Numbered from the stretch's first letter, positions 8,188-14,795 are shown. The stretch is 25,682 nucleotides of DNA from a virus (IMGVR_UViG_3300010160_000205:1-25682), one strand, 5' to 3'. A program made the numbers and translations. The notes: generated by a model from the sequence alone, not told the origin.

Positions 8188-8336
8188 GCTGATGCAATAG
8201 CGCCAAGCCCTAAGGCTAACACTAAGCTTCCATTATCTGTATATAGCGAGGTAACGATGGCTAAAGCCGCTAGCACCGCTGATGCTACAGCAGGCCAGAT
8301 TAAGTTACTCACGAGTACGCGTAGGTTGGCTAACAT
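8166..8336 (-). CDS. small two-span membrane protein, holin candidate
   Basis: 56 residues. The ATG at 8336 overlaps the stop of the upstream HTH gene as TAATG. Two hydrophobic segments, about residues 12-31 and 37-55, are joined by a short polar turn (YTDNGS); there is no long charged tail. Size, topology and location one gene before the transglycosylase and peptidoglycan-binding genes fit a small class II-type holin, which would form membrane lesions to release or activate the lysin. This is inference; other tiny membrane proteins in the area (9135-9413, 9469-9591) are alternatives. Confidence 0.65.
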   Translation of the reverse strand: MLANLRVLVSNLIWPAVASAVLAALAIVTSLYTDNGSLVLALGLGAIASACLAQTV

Positions 8337-8521
8337 TACTTAGCCTTACGAGTCTTTCCCTTGAGGCGATCTGACGTGTTGCGAATATCAGTGCCAGCCT
8401 CAGCGATAAGCTTGCGAGCCTTGCCGTATGTAACACCAAGCTCTGACGCTACTTCTACTACTGACTTGCCAGCTGTGTACAGCTCTGCTGCCTTTGTTGG
8501 AGTTGCAGTATCTGTTGACAT
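8336..8521 (-). CDS. small helix-turn-helix DNA-binding protein
   Basis: 61 residues from the ATG at 8521, preceded by AGAGGAACGAC; a reading from 8539 would include this ribosome site and is rejected. Residues 15-43 read AAELYTAGKSVVEVASELGVTYGKARKLIAEAG, a clear HTH, followed by a basic C-terminus. Similar short HTH proteins are common in actinobacteriophages. It is the first gene of the lysis-like group and could regulate it. Confidence 0.82.
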   Translation of the reverse strand: MSTDTATPTKAAELYTAGKSVVEVASELGVTYGKARKLIAEAGTDIRNTSDRLKGKTRKAK

Positions 8522-8599
8522 TGTCGTTCCTCTCTTCATTCTCTGTAGTCGTGCTGTAGTACTTCAACCTATGAACGCACGATTAGCTCGTAGGCTTAT

Positions 8600-8624
8600 T
8601 TGAGTAGTTTTTGGTACTGCTCAA
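8600..8624 (-). terminator. hairpin at the end of the zinc-protein gene
   Basis: TTGAGCAGT / ACTACTCAA, nine pairs including one G-T, loop of 7 nt. The TGA stop of the upstream gene lies inside the first arm. No T-run follows, so termination is uncertain. Confidence 0.35.
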
Positions 8625-9073
8625 GATTTAGTCTTCTTTTCTTTTTTAGGAGCTTCTTTCCCATGATTGTTACATAACATCTTCCCACCCCATGCTCCAC
8701 GAGGTTTGATGTTGCTGTCGCATGCACTGCCGTATCCTGCAGCTTCACACACAACTTTACTGCCATGCTTGAAGTTAGATATCATTGAGACAAGAGCTCG
8801 CTTGATTACAGTGTTGTTTACCACGAATCCATTTTCCTGGTGACAAGACCAGCATAGGTATTCGTTGCGACGATGCGATGGATCTCTAACGGCATTGCTA
8901 GAGCCACAGTTATCACACGCGGTAACGTGTTTAACATTACGCACGAGGTCCCTGTAGTCATACGCACATACGAGTTGTTCTTCGTGTTCATAGACAAGTA
9001 CGTCTGTTTCATTGCATAAAGGACAGGTACCGTATACATACACTTGTTCTCTTTGAACAGTTCCCTTTGTCAT
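8621..9073 (-). CDS. multi-zinc-ribbon protein
   Basis: 150 residues from the ATG at 9073, preceded by GGAGGATCA; the longer frame to 9157 overlaps the next gene and lacks a ribosome site. Three CxxC pairs are seen: CPLC near 17, CDNC near 55 and CWSC near 76, followed by further cysteines near 109 and 119 and a CNNH near 135. The tail is lysine-rich (KKEKKTKS). Several treble-clef or zinc-ribbon knuckles for nucleic-acid or protein binding are likely. No enzymatic motif. Family not recognised. Confidence 0.78.
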   Translation of the reverse strand: MTKGTVQREQVYVYGTCPLCNETDVLVYEHEEQLVCAYDYRDLVRNVKHVTACDNCGSSNAVRDPSHRRNEYLCWSCHQENGFVVNNTVIKRALVSMISNFKHGSKVVCEAAGYGSACDSNIKPRGAWGGKMLCNNHGKEAPKKEKKTKS

Positions 9074-9100
9074 TGATCCTCCGTATTTGTCGTTAGTAGA

Positions 9101-9129
9101 ACTATAATCCTGTTTGATTATCTTGTACA
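9101..9129 (-). promoter_or_regulatory. promoter for the zinc-ribbon gene
   Basis: TGTACA (9124-9129), 17 bp, TATAGT (9101-9106) on the minus strand, 28 bases upstream of the gene start. It is a relative of the repeated promoter but without the TGA extension. Confidence 0.6.
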
Positions 9130-9134
9130 ACGGA

Positions 9135-9413
9135 TTAGTCGCGTGGGCGAACCACACCTAAGATTGCTTGATGGGCAGATGCTTTATTAAACTCGCGTTC
9201 AGCTCTATCGTCATACACTGATGCGATTAGGAGTGAAGGAAGAACCATAGCGATAGAACCGCAAATGGCAGTGGCAAATGTAAGAACCTGCATATTCTCA
9301 AAGAACATGATGAACATTGCAAGTGTCCAGAATCCTGCTATTACCTTAAGCGCGAATGAGACTCGACGATAACGGAATCCACGTTCGCGGTATTGCTTTT
9401 GTTCTAGTGTCAT
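9135..9413 (-). CDS. small membrane protein, two spans
   Basis: 92 residues, ATG at 9413 after AAAGGACGAAAA. A basic N-terminus (RERGFRYRRVSF) precedes two hydrophobic segments at about 20-40 and 45-68, then a charged tail. Positive-inside reasoning places both ends in the cytoplasm. No family recognised; a membrane or superinfection-exclusion role is possible but unsupported. Confidence 0.75.
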   Translation of the reverse strand: MTLEQKQYRERGFRYRRVSFALKVIAGFWTLAMFIMFFENMQVLTFATAICGSIAMVLPSLLIASVYDDRAEREFNKASAHQAILGVVRPRD

Positions 9414-9448
9414 TTTTCGTCCTTTTGTAGTGGGGAAGTACTAGTATA

Positions 9449-9477
9449 ATTATATCAGGAAGATAGGATTAAGCACC
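9449..9477 (-). promoter_or_regulatory. promoter (repeat family), before 9135-9413 gene
   Basis: CCTGATATAATTAT on the minus strand, -10 at 9449-9454 with extended TGA. The -35 region overlaps the end of the upstream 40-residue gene and is weak. Confidence 0.65.
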
Positions 9478-9591
9478 AAAGATAAAGCATAGTGCGATTG
9501 CGATACCTACACCGATGAATGCTCCGATAGGTGCACCAAAGTCTGCGTTGTCGTCTATCCAATCGATTAACGCTGTGAATGGGTTTGTCAT
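9469..9591 (-). CDS. 40-residue single-span membrane protein
   Basis: A small gene between the terminase and the 92-residue membrane protein. ATG at 9591 is preceded by GACGAAAGG at a suitable distance and by its own repeat-family promoter. Residues 1-19 are polar (LIDWIDDNADFG) and residues 20-39 are a glycine- and isoleucine-rich membrane span. Short C-terminally anchored proteins of this type can be holin or antiholin-like, but no family can be named. Confidence 0.7.
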   Translation of the reverse strand: MTNPFTALIDWIDDNADFGAPIGAFIGVGIAIALCFIFGA

Positions 9592-9624
9592 TTTCGTACC
9601 TTTCGTCGTTGGGTTGTTAGGATA

Positions 9625-9654
9625 ATTATATCAGGAAGATTGGGATAATGTACA
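9625..9654 (-). promoter_or_regulatory. promoter (repeat family), before 40-residue gene
   Basis: TGTACA, 18 bp, TATAAT with CCTGA directly before the -10 (9625-9630). The -35 directly abuts the TAG stop of the terminase gene. Confidence 0.7.
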
Positions 9655-11049
9655 CTATCTCACCTTAAATGTTGAACCACCTCTAAATGGAGGCAATTTA
9701 CGTTGCCCTGGTGACTTGGCGGTAATCCTTCCACCCATGAACCCCGCAGGTGGCTTAATGAGCAGGGCTGTGAGGGCATGAACTAATGCGTCCACCCTAT
9801 CCGGTGACTTACCTTCTCCTGGGATCCAGGAAGCCATCTGAGCCTCTAGGTCACCCATGTATCCGACGTGGTGCACGCGACCTTGCTCATAGGCAAGGGT
9901 GATAGGCTCAGCCCGCAGGGCTTTGCCATACTTAGAGTGAACCTCAAGGACCTTTACCGTTGGGTCAATCGTGTTAATGGCATTTCTTACCAAGGCGCCA
10001 CCTTGATTGACCTCAGCGACCACTGGGCATCCCCATTTACGTGCCATGGCGACTACCTTGTTTGCCCATACGTCTGGAGACCCTAGGACTGAAGCGTCCT
10101 CGAGTACCCAGCTGTGACGCTTGTAAAGATCTCTATCTCCTGTAGAAGCTACAACGACGATACCGCATTCATCACGTGGGCTCTCGGCTACCGATGGGTC
10201 AACGCCTATGCAACGAAGAGGTGCGCCTTGAGGCATGACCATTTCACGATCCTTGTCGATAAGCTCCAACGTCCATAGAGCTCCTTCAACATCTGAGAGC
10301 ATCTCACCGTATAGCTCTTGCGCAGCTAGACGTGTTCCTTGGTAAACTCCAAGAATCGCATCGAGGTAAGCTTGAGAAAGGTTTCCGGAGTTATCCAGCG
10401 TAGAGCCACGGGTAATAGCTACGCGCCCAGTAGTCTCCGCTTCTTTAATGAGCGAGTATAAAAGCGGTACACGCTTCGGCGTTGTGGTAATCATCATCTT
10501 AGGGTTTTGTCCAAGACGTACACCCACGCGTAAGTTGTCAAAGGCTGTCATGCCAGCTGCGTCAGGAGTCTGGCGCCAGGCGGCAACCTCGTCTCCCCAA
10601 GCGTGTGTGAACTGAGGTCCACGGAGGGAGTCAGGTTCATCAGCTGTGAAACATGTAGCCGTATTGCCGTTAGGCCAAGTCAGTCTTCGCTTTGACGGCT
10701 CGTACAGAGGGCGTTCACTTGGAGCTGAAACATTTATGATTCCTGATTCACCTTCAACGATAACGTCACGCACGTCAGCCGCAGTACGAGCTACCAGCGC
10801 GAAACGGCGTTGGCCAGTGTCGGTATGCTTAGCTTCTTCTCTTACCCACTCGGCTGCAGCTCTAGTCTTGCCAGCACCGCGACCTGCGAGGTACATCCAT
10901 ATCGACCAATCGCCTTGTGGTGGCTGTTGCTCTGGGCGAGACCAGACAGTCCAGTCCCACATGAGGTTGTCCATGTCGAATCCCGCAAGGATCTCGTTCC
11001 GCTCTTCGTCTGGCAGCATAGCTAGATGCTCCATTATACTTTTACCCAT
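9655..11049 (-). CDS. terL: terminase large subunit
   Basis: 464 residues. The N-terminal ATPase that drives DNA into the head has Walker A GRGAGKT (residues 56-62), a segment FALVARTAADVRDV, and a Walker B-type FTHAWGDEVAAW with D153/E154. The C-terminal RNase H-like nuclease that cuts the concatemer begins with CIGVDPSVAESPRDECGIVV (about residue 280) and has further acidic residues near VAEVNQGG and SPDRVDALVHALTAL. The length is normal for the family. The ATG at 11049 has no ribosome-binding site, and TATAGT lies only four bases upstream, so a leaderless or near-leaderless mRNA is possible. The portal is 4.7 kb downstream with lysis-type genes between. Confidence 0.93.
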   Translation of the reverse strand: MGKSIMEHLAMLPDEERNEILAGFDMDNLMWDWTVWSRPEQQPPQGDWSIWMYLAGRGAGKTRAAAEWVREEAKHTDTGQRRFALVARTAADVRDVIVEGESGIINVSAPSERPLYEPSKRRLTWPNGNTATCFTADEPDSLRGPQFTHAWGDEVAAWRQTPDAAGMTAFDNLRVGVRLGQNPKMMITTTPKRVPLLYSLIKEAETTGRVAITRGSTLDNSGNLSQAYLDAILGVYQGTRLAAQELYGEMLSDVEGALWTLELIDKDREMVMPQGAPLRCIGVDPSVAESPRDECGIVVVASTGDRDLYKRHSWVLEDASVLGSPDVWANKVVAMARKWGCPVVAEVNQGGALVRNAINTIDPTVKVLEVHSKYGKALRAEPITLAYEQGRVHHVGYMGDLEAQMASWIPGEGKSPDRVDALVHALTALLIKPPAGFMGGRITAKSPGQRKLPPFRGGSTFKVR

Positions 11050-11063
11050 GTGTACTATAGTAC
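11050..11063 (-). promoter_or_regulatory. possible leaderless terminase promoter in a palindrome
   Basis: The palindrome GTACTATAGTAC lies immediately upstream of the terminase ATG and directly after a terminator. Either TACTAT or TATAGT could be the -10, putting transcription start at or near the ATG. The -35 is not evident. Confidence 0.4.
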
Positions 11064-11070
11064 ATTAAAA

Positions 11071-11104
11071 AAGAAAAAGCTAGACGGTTTTAGCCGCCTA
11101 GCTT
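11071..11104 (-). terminator. intrinsic terminator before the terminase gene
   Basis: AAGCTAG-G-CGG / CCG-T-CTAGCTT stem with one mismatch and a 6-nt loop (arms 11094-11104 and 11077-11087), followed on the minus strand by TTTCTTTTTT. It separates the enzyme operon and the small ORF at 11090-11158 from the terminase. Confidence 0.88.
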
Positions 11105-11158
11105 CTTCTCTACCTGAGAAAGGATGTCATCACCTGATGGTGGATTGGAGTACGCCAC
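11090..11158 (-). CDS. possible 22-residue microprotein
   Basis: GTG at 11158 to a TAA at 11090 that sits inside the terminator stem. The peptide has a polar N-terminus (AYSNPPSGDD) and an amphipathic helix-like end (ILSQVEKKLGG). A GAGG lies about ten bases upstream of the GTG, and a repeat-family promoter starts about 50 bases upstream. The unit promoter-ORF-terminator is complete, so it is either a true microprotein gene or a short regulatory RNA. Confidence 0.4.
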   Translation of the reverse strand: MAYSNPPSGDDILSQVEKKLGG

Positions 11159-11208
11159 CAGGGAGACCCTCGACGTGGACTAATAGCTTAAACCAGTCGA
11201 GTAGGATA

Positions 11209-11222
11209 ATTATATCAGGAAA
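11209..11222 (-). promoter_or_regulatory. promoter -10 overlapping the deacetylase stop codon
   Basis: TCCTGATATAATTAT on the minus strand: the TGA stop of the deacetylase gene (11215-11217) is the TGA of the extended -10. No strong -35 is seen. The transcript would cover the small ORF at 11090-11158 and end at the terminator. Confidence 0.6.
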
Positions 11223-12135
11223 TGTCTCGATAAATCTGCGAAACAACCTTTGCCCAAATTACCGGAGTGTGCTCAAGTGGTTGGTATCCACCAGCTCCAC
11301 CAATAAGTACTCTACCTTGTGAATGCTTATTAGCTATACGAGCTACAGCCTTAGCCGCATACTCATATCCAGGATAATCAAATTGCAAGGTAGACAGAGG
11401 ATCTGTCCTGTGCGCATCAGCTCCCGTAGCTAGAAGAATAACATCTGGCTTGATCTCATCTGCTAGTGCTTCGATCTCATCCATTGCCTTCTTGAAAGCT
11501 TCATCACCGCTGTTCGCCGGTAGCGCCCAGTTGTAGACTCCTTCGTCTGGTGAATGCCCGCTTCTGCCAGTGCCTGGAAAGATAGTTCCATCGTGGATAC
11601 TTGCAGTAACAATATCATAGTGATCTCGTAAAAGATTCTCTACGCCATCACCATGATGCGCATCCCAGTCGATGTACATAGGCCGCAACCCTTTGAGGTC
11701 AAATTGACGAGCAGCCCAAGCCATGTCGTTGAACACGCAGAACCCGGAGCTATGCTCGTACTGTGCGTGGTGCTTAGCTCCCTGAGGATTAAACGCAACC
11801 TTTGCTTCGCCAGCCAAGATCTTCTCAACAAGGCGAACTGTGCCCGCAAACATCTCTAAGGCAACCTGACCTTTTTCAAGACTGTTTGGACGCCACTCTC
11901 CGCAGTGCCCATCATCCAGCACCTTAGAAACATAATGTAAATCGTGTACGAGCTGTACTCGATCTCGATCTACCTCTGTCGCATTAGGCGTGACAAGCTC
12001 GATATCAAATTCTTCTGAAAGAAGATCTGTCGCAAGCTTAGCTCGCATAGGATTAGTCGGATGGCTATCGCCTTCAGTCCCAAGCTTCCACTTCAAATAG
12101 ACATCATCATAAGCTACATGTAGTTTACTCGGCAT
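11215..12135 (-). CDS. histone-deacetylase-family zinc amidohydrolase
   Basis: 306 residues. This family removes acetyl groups from lysine side chains, acetylpolyamines or related amides. All active-site elements are visible: the histidine pair H122-H123 in GAKHHAQ, the glycine-rich SSGFCVFND, zinc ligands D158 and H160 in IDWDAHHGDGV, the third zinc ligand D245 in GADAHRTDPLS, and the transition-state tyrosine Y284 in GGAGGYQP. It therefore should be active. The length is slightly shorter than AcuC-type enzymes. The start overlaps the upstream phosphatase by 11 bases, so the two are co-translated. The substrate cannot be read from sequence; host protein deacetylation, polyamine analogs or modified nucleosides are possibilities. 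Confidence 0.9.
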   Translation of the reverse strand: MPSKLHVAYDDVYLKWKLGTEGDSHPTNPMRAKLATDLLSEEFDIELVTPNATEVDRDRVQLVHDLHYVSKVLDDGHCGEWRPNSLEKGQVALEMFAGTVRLVEKILAGEAKVAFNPQGAKHHAQYEHSSGFCVFNDMAWAARQFDLKGLRPMYIDWDAHHGDGVENLLRDHYDIVTASIHDGTIFPGTGRSGHSPDEGVYNWALPANSGDEAFKKAMDEIEALADEIKPDVILLATGADAHRTDPLSTLQFDYPGYEYAAKAVARIANKHSQGRVLIGGAGGYQPLEHTPVIWAKVVSQIYRDIS

Positions 12136-12643
12136 CCGGTGCTCCTAGCTGGAGCAGGTGCTTTTCAAAGTCCGCATTGCAAAGAACATAGTTTGTTCGC
12201 TTGCTACGCATTAGAGAAATTGCATCTGCAGCTTCATAGCCTTCCCGCATAAGAACGAGAGCTGTAGTCAGACCAGAACGGTTGAGCCCAGCTTGGCAAC
12301 GAATTAAAGTTTTGTTACCAGATTTCCAAGCTGTGTGCGCATATTCAACTACACGCGAAAGCTTTTCCCAGTCGATGTGCTCGATGTTAGAATCATAAAA
12401 ACCAAAACGTAGCTCGTCAACTAACCAGTCGGCTGGCTTTGCCCAAGCGTACAATGTAACTACCGTATCAAAATCGTCCTTTGTGATTTCACGGCTCAAG
12501 CGTGTGTTGGCAGATGTTTCGATTGTGTCGTTATCATCGGTGCCACCGACCCAGAGACCAGGCAGGATCTCACTCCATAGAGGGAAGTCCCAGCTGTCTA
12601 GCTCGTGTTTTGGGGCATACCCTTCTTCGATAATGCTTGCCAT
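12125..12643 (-). CDS. dual-specificity / tyrosine-phosphatase-like protein
   Basis: 172 residues from the ATG at 12643, preceded by AAAGGAG at 8 bases; the frame extends further to 12670 but that part contains the ribosome site. The signature RCQAGLNRSGL (C116, R122) is the CX5R phosphate-binding loop of cysteine phosphatases, with the usual histidine before the cysteine replaced by arginine. D84 (FYDSN) or D91 (HID) could be the general acid. The following helix (LTTALVLMREGYEAADAISLMRSKR) is typical of dual-specificity phosphatases. It is coupled to the deacetylase, so both probably act in one host-modifying or nucleotide-related function. Confidence 0.87.
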   Translation of the reverse strand: MASIIEEGYAPKHELDSWDFPLWSEILPGLWVGGTDDNDTIETSANTRLSREITKDDFDTVVTLYAWAKPADWLVDELRFGFYDSNIEHIDWEKLSRVVEYAHTAWKSGNKTLIRCQAGLNRSGLTTALVLMREGYEAADAISLMRSKRTNYVLCNADFEKHLLQLGAPDAE

Positions 12644-12679
12644 GTGTTTGTCTCCTTTGTCATTTGTCATTATGTATCT

Positions 12680-12708
12680 ATTATATCAGGTTATGTTACC
12701 CGCGAGTA
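12680..12708 (-). promoter_or_regulatory. promoter (repeat family), before the phosphatase-deacetylase operon
   Basis: ACCTGATATAATAGAT on the minus strand with -10 at 12680-12685; the -35 is weak. It lies just after the stop of the peptidase gene and about 40 bases before the phosphatase start. Confidence 0.65.
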
Positions 12709-12711
12709 CCA

Positions 12712-13278
12712 CTACTCTTGCTGCACGAAGGTGTGGATCTCTCCACCGGAGTAGATGTCGTGCTGAATCGCTATTTCAATAGCTCGACGCAAGATCTTCT
12801 CCGCAGCTTCAGGAGTCTTCGCTTTTCGATAGCTTAGAGCTTCTAAAGCTCCAAGTGCGATGTCTCCTCCGCTACCGGAGTAATAAACGTTCCTAGCTTC
12901 TCTATCCCAAGAGTAGTCATTAAAAATTGGATAGATAACTCCCTGAACTGAAATAATTAAGTTCGAGTCATGCTCCGCAGCTGCTCCATCGTCCTTACCT
13001 TCGTACCCAGAGTCTTGAAATGCTTTTCTAAGTGAAGGTATGAACTTCTTAGTCATAAAGATGTCTAGGTTTTCAGTTCGAGTAGGCTTAGGCGCCTTCC
13101 AACCAAATTGAGCAATGTTGCCACCGCGTGATGCACCGGAGACAGCAATTAACGCTCCGTTGTTCTGCACGATTTTATGCGTAGCAAGATCCATGTATCG
13201 ACCACCTTCATCAGATGCTCGTGAATCACAACCAAGAACGGACCAGCCATCACCTTGTATTGCTGCAAGTGTAGTCAC
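12712..13278 (-). CDS. proteasome beta / HslV-like N-terminal-nucleophile peptidase
   Basis: 188 residues from the GTG at 13278, chosen because AGAGGGA lies just upstream and because the protein then begins M-TTLAAIQ. Removal of Met leaves Thr1 as the nucleophile, exactly as in HslV. Asp17 (GCDSRAS) and Lys34 (HKIV) match the Thr1-Asp17-Lys33 catalytic set of proteasomal subunits; SGASRGG and the later YYSGSGGDIALGALEAL match the conserved glycine-rich motifs. No ATPase partner gene is in the window. It may form its own ring, cap host proteasome components or process phage proteins. An upstream TTG start would block the N-terminus and is rejected. Confidence 0.88.
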   Translation of the reverse strand: MTTLAAIQGDGWSVLGCDSRASDEGGRYMDLATHKIVQNNGALIAVSGASRGGNIAQFGWKAPKPTRTENLDIFMTKKFIPSLRKAFQDSGYEGKDDGAAAEHDSNLIISVQGVIYPIFNDYSWDREARNVYYSGSGGDIALGALEALSYRKAKTPEAAEKILRRAIEIAIQHDIYSGGEIHTFVQQE

Positions 13279-13304
13279 TGGTTCCCTCTCCAAAAGACCT
13301 GGCT

Positions 13305-13336
13305 AAACGCCTGGGTTAAATATAACCCAAACGTTT
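13305..13336. repeat. imperfect inverted repeat upstream of the peptidase gene
   Basis: AAACG-CC-TGGGTTA-AATA-TAACCCA-AA-CGTTT, symmetric over 32 bases with one 2-base mismatch. It lies between the 110-residue gene and the peptidase and lacks a T-run in either direction, so it looks more like an operator or a structured leader than a terminator. Confidence 0.55.
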
Positions 13337-13347
13337 AACCTTTGTCT

Positions 13348-13680
13348 TTAGACTAGGTCTATTATCGCAACAGGTACTGTTACCAGTGCGGATTCTACGT
13401 CACGGGTGATTGGATTAACCCGTGCAAATCTGCCTGTAGGTGTTACAAGTTTAACCACAACCTTCTTCTGTTTCTTGCTTACCACGGTAGCTTTTTGACC
13501 TACCATGTAACGAGTCCCAGTAAGACTGTTGAATACTACCGTATCACCTATGTGGTAATCATTGATGGTGCGTTCACTGCGAGATGCAGTAAGACGATCC
13601 TCGATTGCTTCCTTTAGTCTGGCTAAGGAAGAATCGTATACACCCGCATTAACGCCGGCGATGATTACATCTATGTCCAT
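13348..13680 (-). CDS. hypothetical protein, SH3-like beta domain likely
   Basis: 110 residues, ATG at 13680 after GAAAGGAAC, with a full repeat-family promoter in front. The N-terminal 35 residues are helical; the remainder (IGDTVVFNSLTGTRYMVGQKATVV...VVVKLVTPTGRFARV) is a run of short beta strands with glycine turns, like small SH3/KOW-type barrels that bind RNA or protein. I do not recognise a named family. Confidence 0.75.
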   Translation of the reverse strand: MDIDVIIAGVNAGVYDSSLARLKEAIEDRLTASRSERTINDYHIGDTVVFNSLTGTRYMVGQKATVVSKKQKKVVVKLVTPTGRFARVNPITRDVESALVTVPVAIIDLV

Positions 13681-13708
13681 TTTTGTTCCTTTCCGTCAGT
13701 GTAGTACT

Positions 13709-13737
13709 ATTATATCAGGTATACTGATAAAAGTAAA
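13709..13737 (-). promoter_or_regulatory. promoter (repeat family), best-consensus copy
   Basis: TTTACT (13732-13737), 17 bp, TATAAT (13709-13714) with ACCTGA before the -10. The TAG stop of the upstream gene directly abuts the -35. Confidence 0.85.
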
Positions 13738-13935
13738 CTAGACTGTTTGGCTAGGGCAGTGCCCGAATAATTGGGCAGTCAGTTGCATACTGGTTTTCCC
13801 GGTACGGGTCCAGTCTTGATAAACTCGCTCCCACTCTTTGGAAGCACCCTTAGGGTGATAGACCAAGCATTGACAAGGAGACGTGGACAGTTCATCCACG
13901 GCTCTTGTCTGCTCGGCTATCTGAGAATTAAGCAT
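13738..13935 (-). CDS. hypothetical protein, 65 aa
   Basis: ATG at 13935, within GATGCTTAA so that the start overlaps the end of the upstream gene, with AGAGG a few bases before it; a GTG four codons earlier is an alternative. Polar, no membrane segment, two close cysteines (CQC). No family recognised. Last gene of the operon that begins at 14795. Confidence 0.6.
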   Translation of the reverse strand: MLNSQIAEQTRAVDELSTSPCQCLVYHPKGASKEWERVYQDWTRTGKTSMQLTAQLFGHCPSQTV

Positions 13936-14170
13936 CGACCTCTGCACGGAAGTATCCGATACCTTCAGCTGCTTGAACTTCGTCTTCTACCCAAGGTAGC
14001 CGCTTTCGATCTGTGTCAAGGAACGAGCTAGCGTAGAGGACTGCCTCACGCTTGGCTGGTCCAAGAGATTTGAATGCACCGTAACGTGCTTCGCCTGAGT
14101 CAATGTCCTTAACTGTAACTAACCACGCAGCGTTCGGTGCCTTGCTCTTATGTAGTGTTGCTACTATCAT
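13928..14170 (-). CDS. hypothetical protein, 80 aa
   Basis: ATG at 14170, overlapping the upstream stop (ATGA), with GAAAGG upstream. The sequence (WLVTVKDIDSGEARYGAFKSLGPAKREAVLYASSFLD) suggests strand-strand-helix followed by an acidic tail. No catalytic motif or known family. Confidence 0.7.
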   Translation of the reverse strand: MIVATLHKSKAPNAAWLVTVKDIDSGEARYGAFKSLGPAKREAVLYASSFLDTDRKRLPWVEDEVQAAEGIGYFRAEVDA

Positions 14171-14328
14171 TTGGTGCCTTTCGTCTTTGTCTTTAGCTCA
14201 AGAGATTTCTTAAGCTCGTTGATTTCCATACGTAAAGCTCGATTGTCACGTATTGAAAGAATCATCACGAGGCATGCGCCCGATAGTGCGATGATAATTG
14301 CAAGTATATCCGTAGACTCTAGTACCAT
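14167..14328 (-). CDS. 53-residue membrane protein with coiled-coil tail
   Basis: ATG at 14328, preceded by an excellent GGGAGGAAAA and overlapping the end of the upstream gene; its TGA overlaps the next ATG. Residues 7-25 are one membrane span (DILAIIIALSGACLVMILS), followed by a charged heptad-like helix (LRMEINELKKSLELKTKTK). It resembles small spanin- or Rz-like or holin-associated proteins in architecture only; the function is unknown. Confidence 0.75.
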   Translation of the reverse strand: MVLESTDILAIIIALSGACLVMILSIRDNRALRMEINELKKSLELKTKTKGTK

Positions 14329-14624
14329 TGGTTTTCCTCCCAGTTAATAGACCAGCCATTGCAGTAGGTATCCTCTGTTTTAGGATGCCAGTTTGTCACT
14401 GTTTTTTCCGGTATACGCATGAATTTGGTAAACTCATGTGCACATTTATGACAGAGCATAAATTGCAGAGGGTTCTCCGCACCTGCAGCGTAGATGTTAT
14501 CTACGAACATCATGTACCCACCATCAAGTGATAGCTCCAGAGCCACGGGTATGCTCGAATCCATTGACATGGGTTGGAATACCTGTGGGTCTTGGCAGCG
14601 AGAGCACTCGACGATAGTTATCAT
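14319..14624 (-). CDS. zinc-binding hypothetical protein, 101 aa
   Basis: ATG at 14624, three bases after the upstream stop. Cysteine pairs CSRC (residue 8) and CHKC (residue 58) with a following H suggest one zinc site that clamps the fold; the C-terminus is tryptophan-rich (NGWSINWEENQWY). No named family. Confidence 0.7.
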   Translation of the reverse strand: MITIVECSRCQDPQVFQPMSMDSSIPVALELSLDGGYMMFVDNIYAAGAENPLQFMLCHKCAHEFTKFMRIPEKTVTNWHPKTEDTYCNGWSINWEENQWY

Positions 14625-14627
14625 TAC

Positions 14628-14795
14628 TTAGCTTGCAACTCGCAACTGCGTCATTGCCGCATCAATTTGGTTGTACGCATTAGCGCATGTGTAGCAGTAT
14701 GTTTCAGTAGGAATTCCACCGAGACAAAGAGCATCTGTACCCGAGTAAACTAGCGAAGTGTTTTCGCAGTTAATAACCTTACATGTTTTTTCCAT
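14628..14795 (-). CDS. small zinc-knuckle protein, 55 aa
   Basis: ATG at 14795 preceded by GAAGGGATAAAA and a repeat-family promoter. Cysteines at 5, 10, 24, 34 and 37 (CKVINC...CLGG...CYTC) fit a zinc ribbon; the C-terminal helix is polar. First gene of a five-gene operon reaching 13738. Confidence 0.72.
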   Translation of the reverse strand: MEKTCKVINCENTSLVYSGTDALCLGGIPTETYCYTCANAYNQIDAAMTQLRVAS

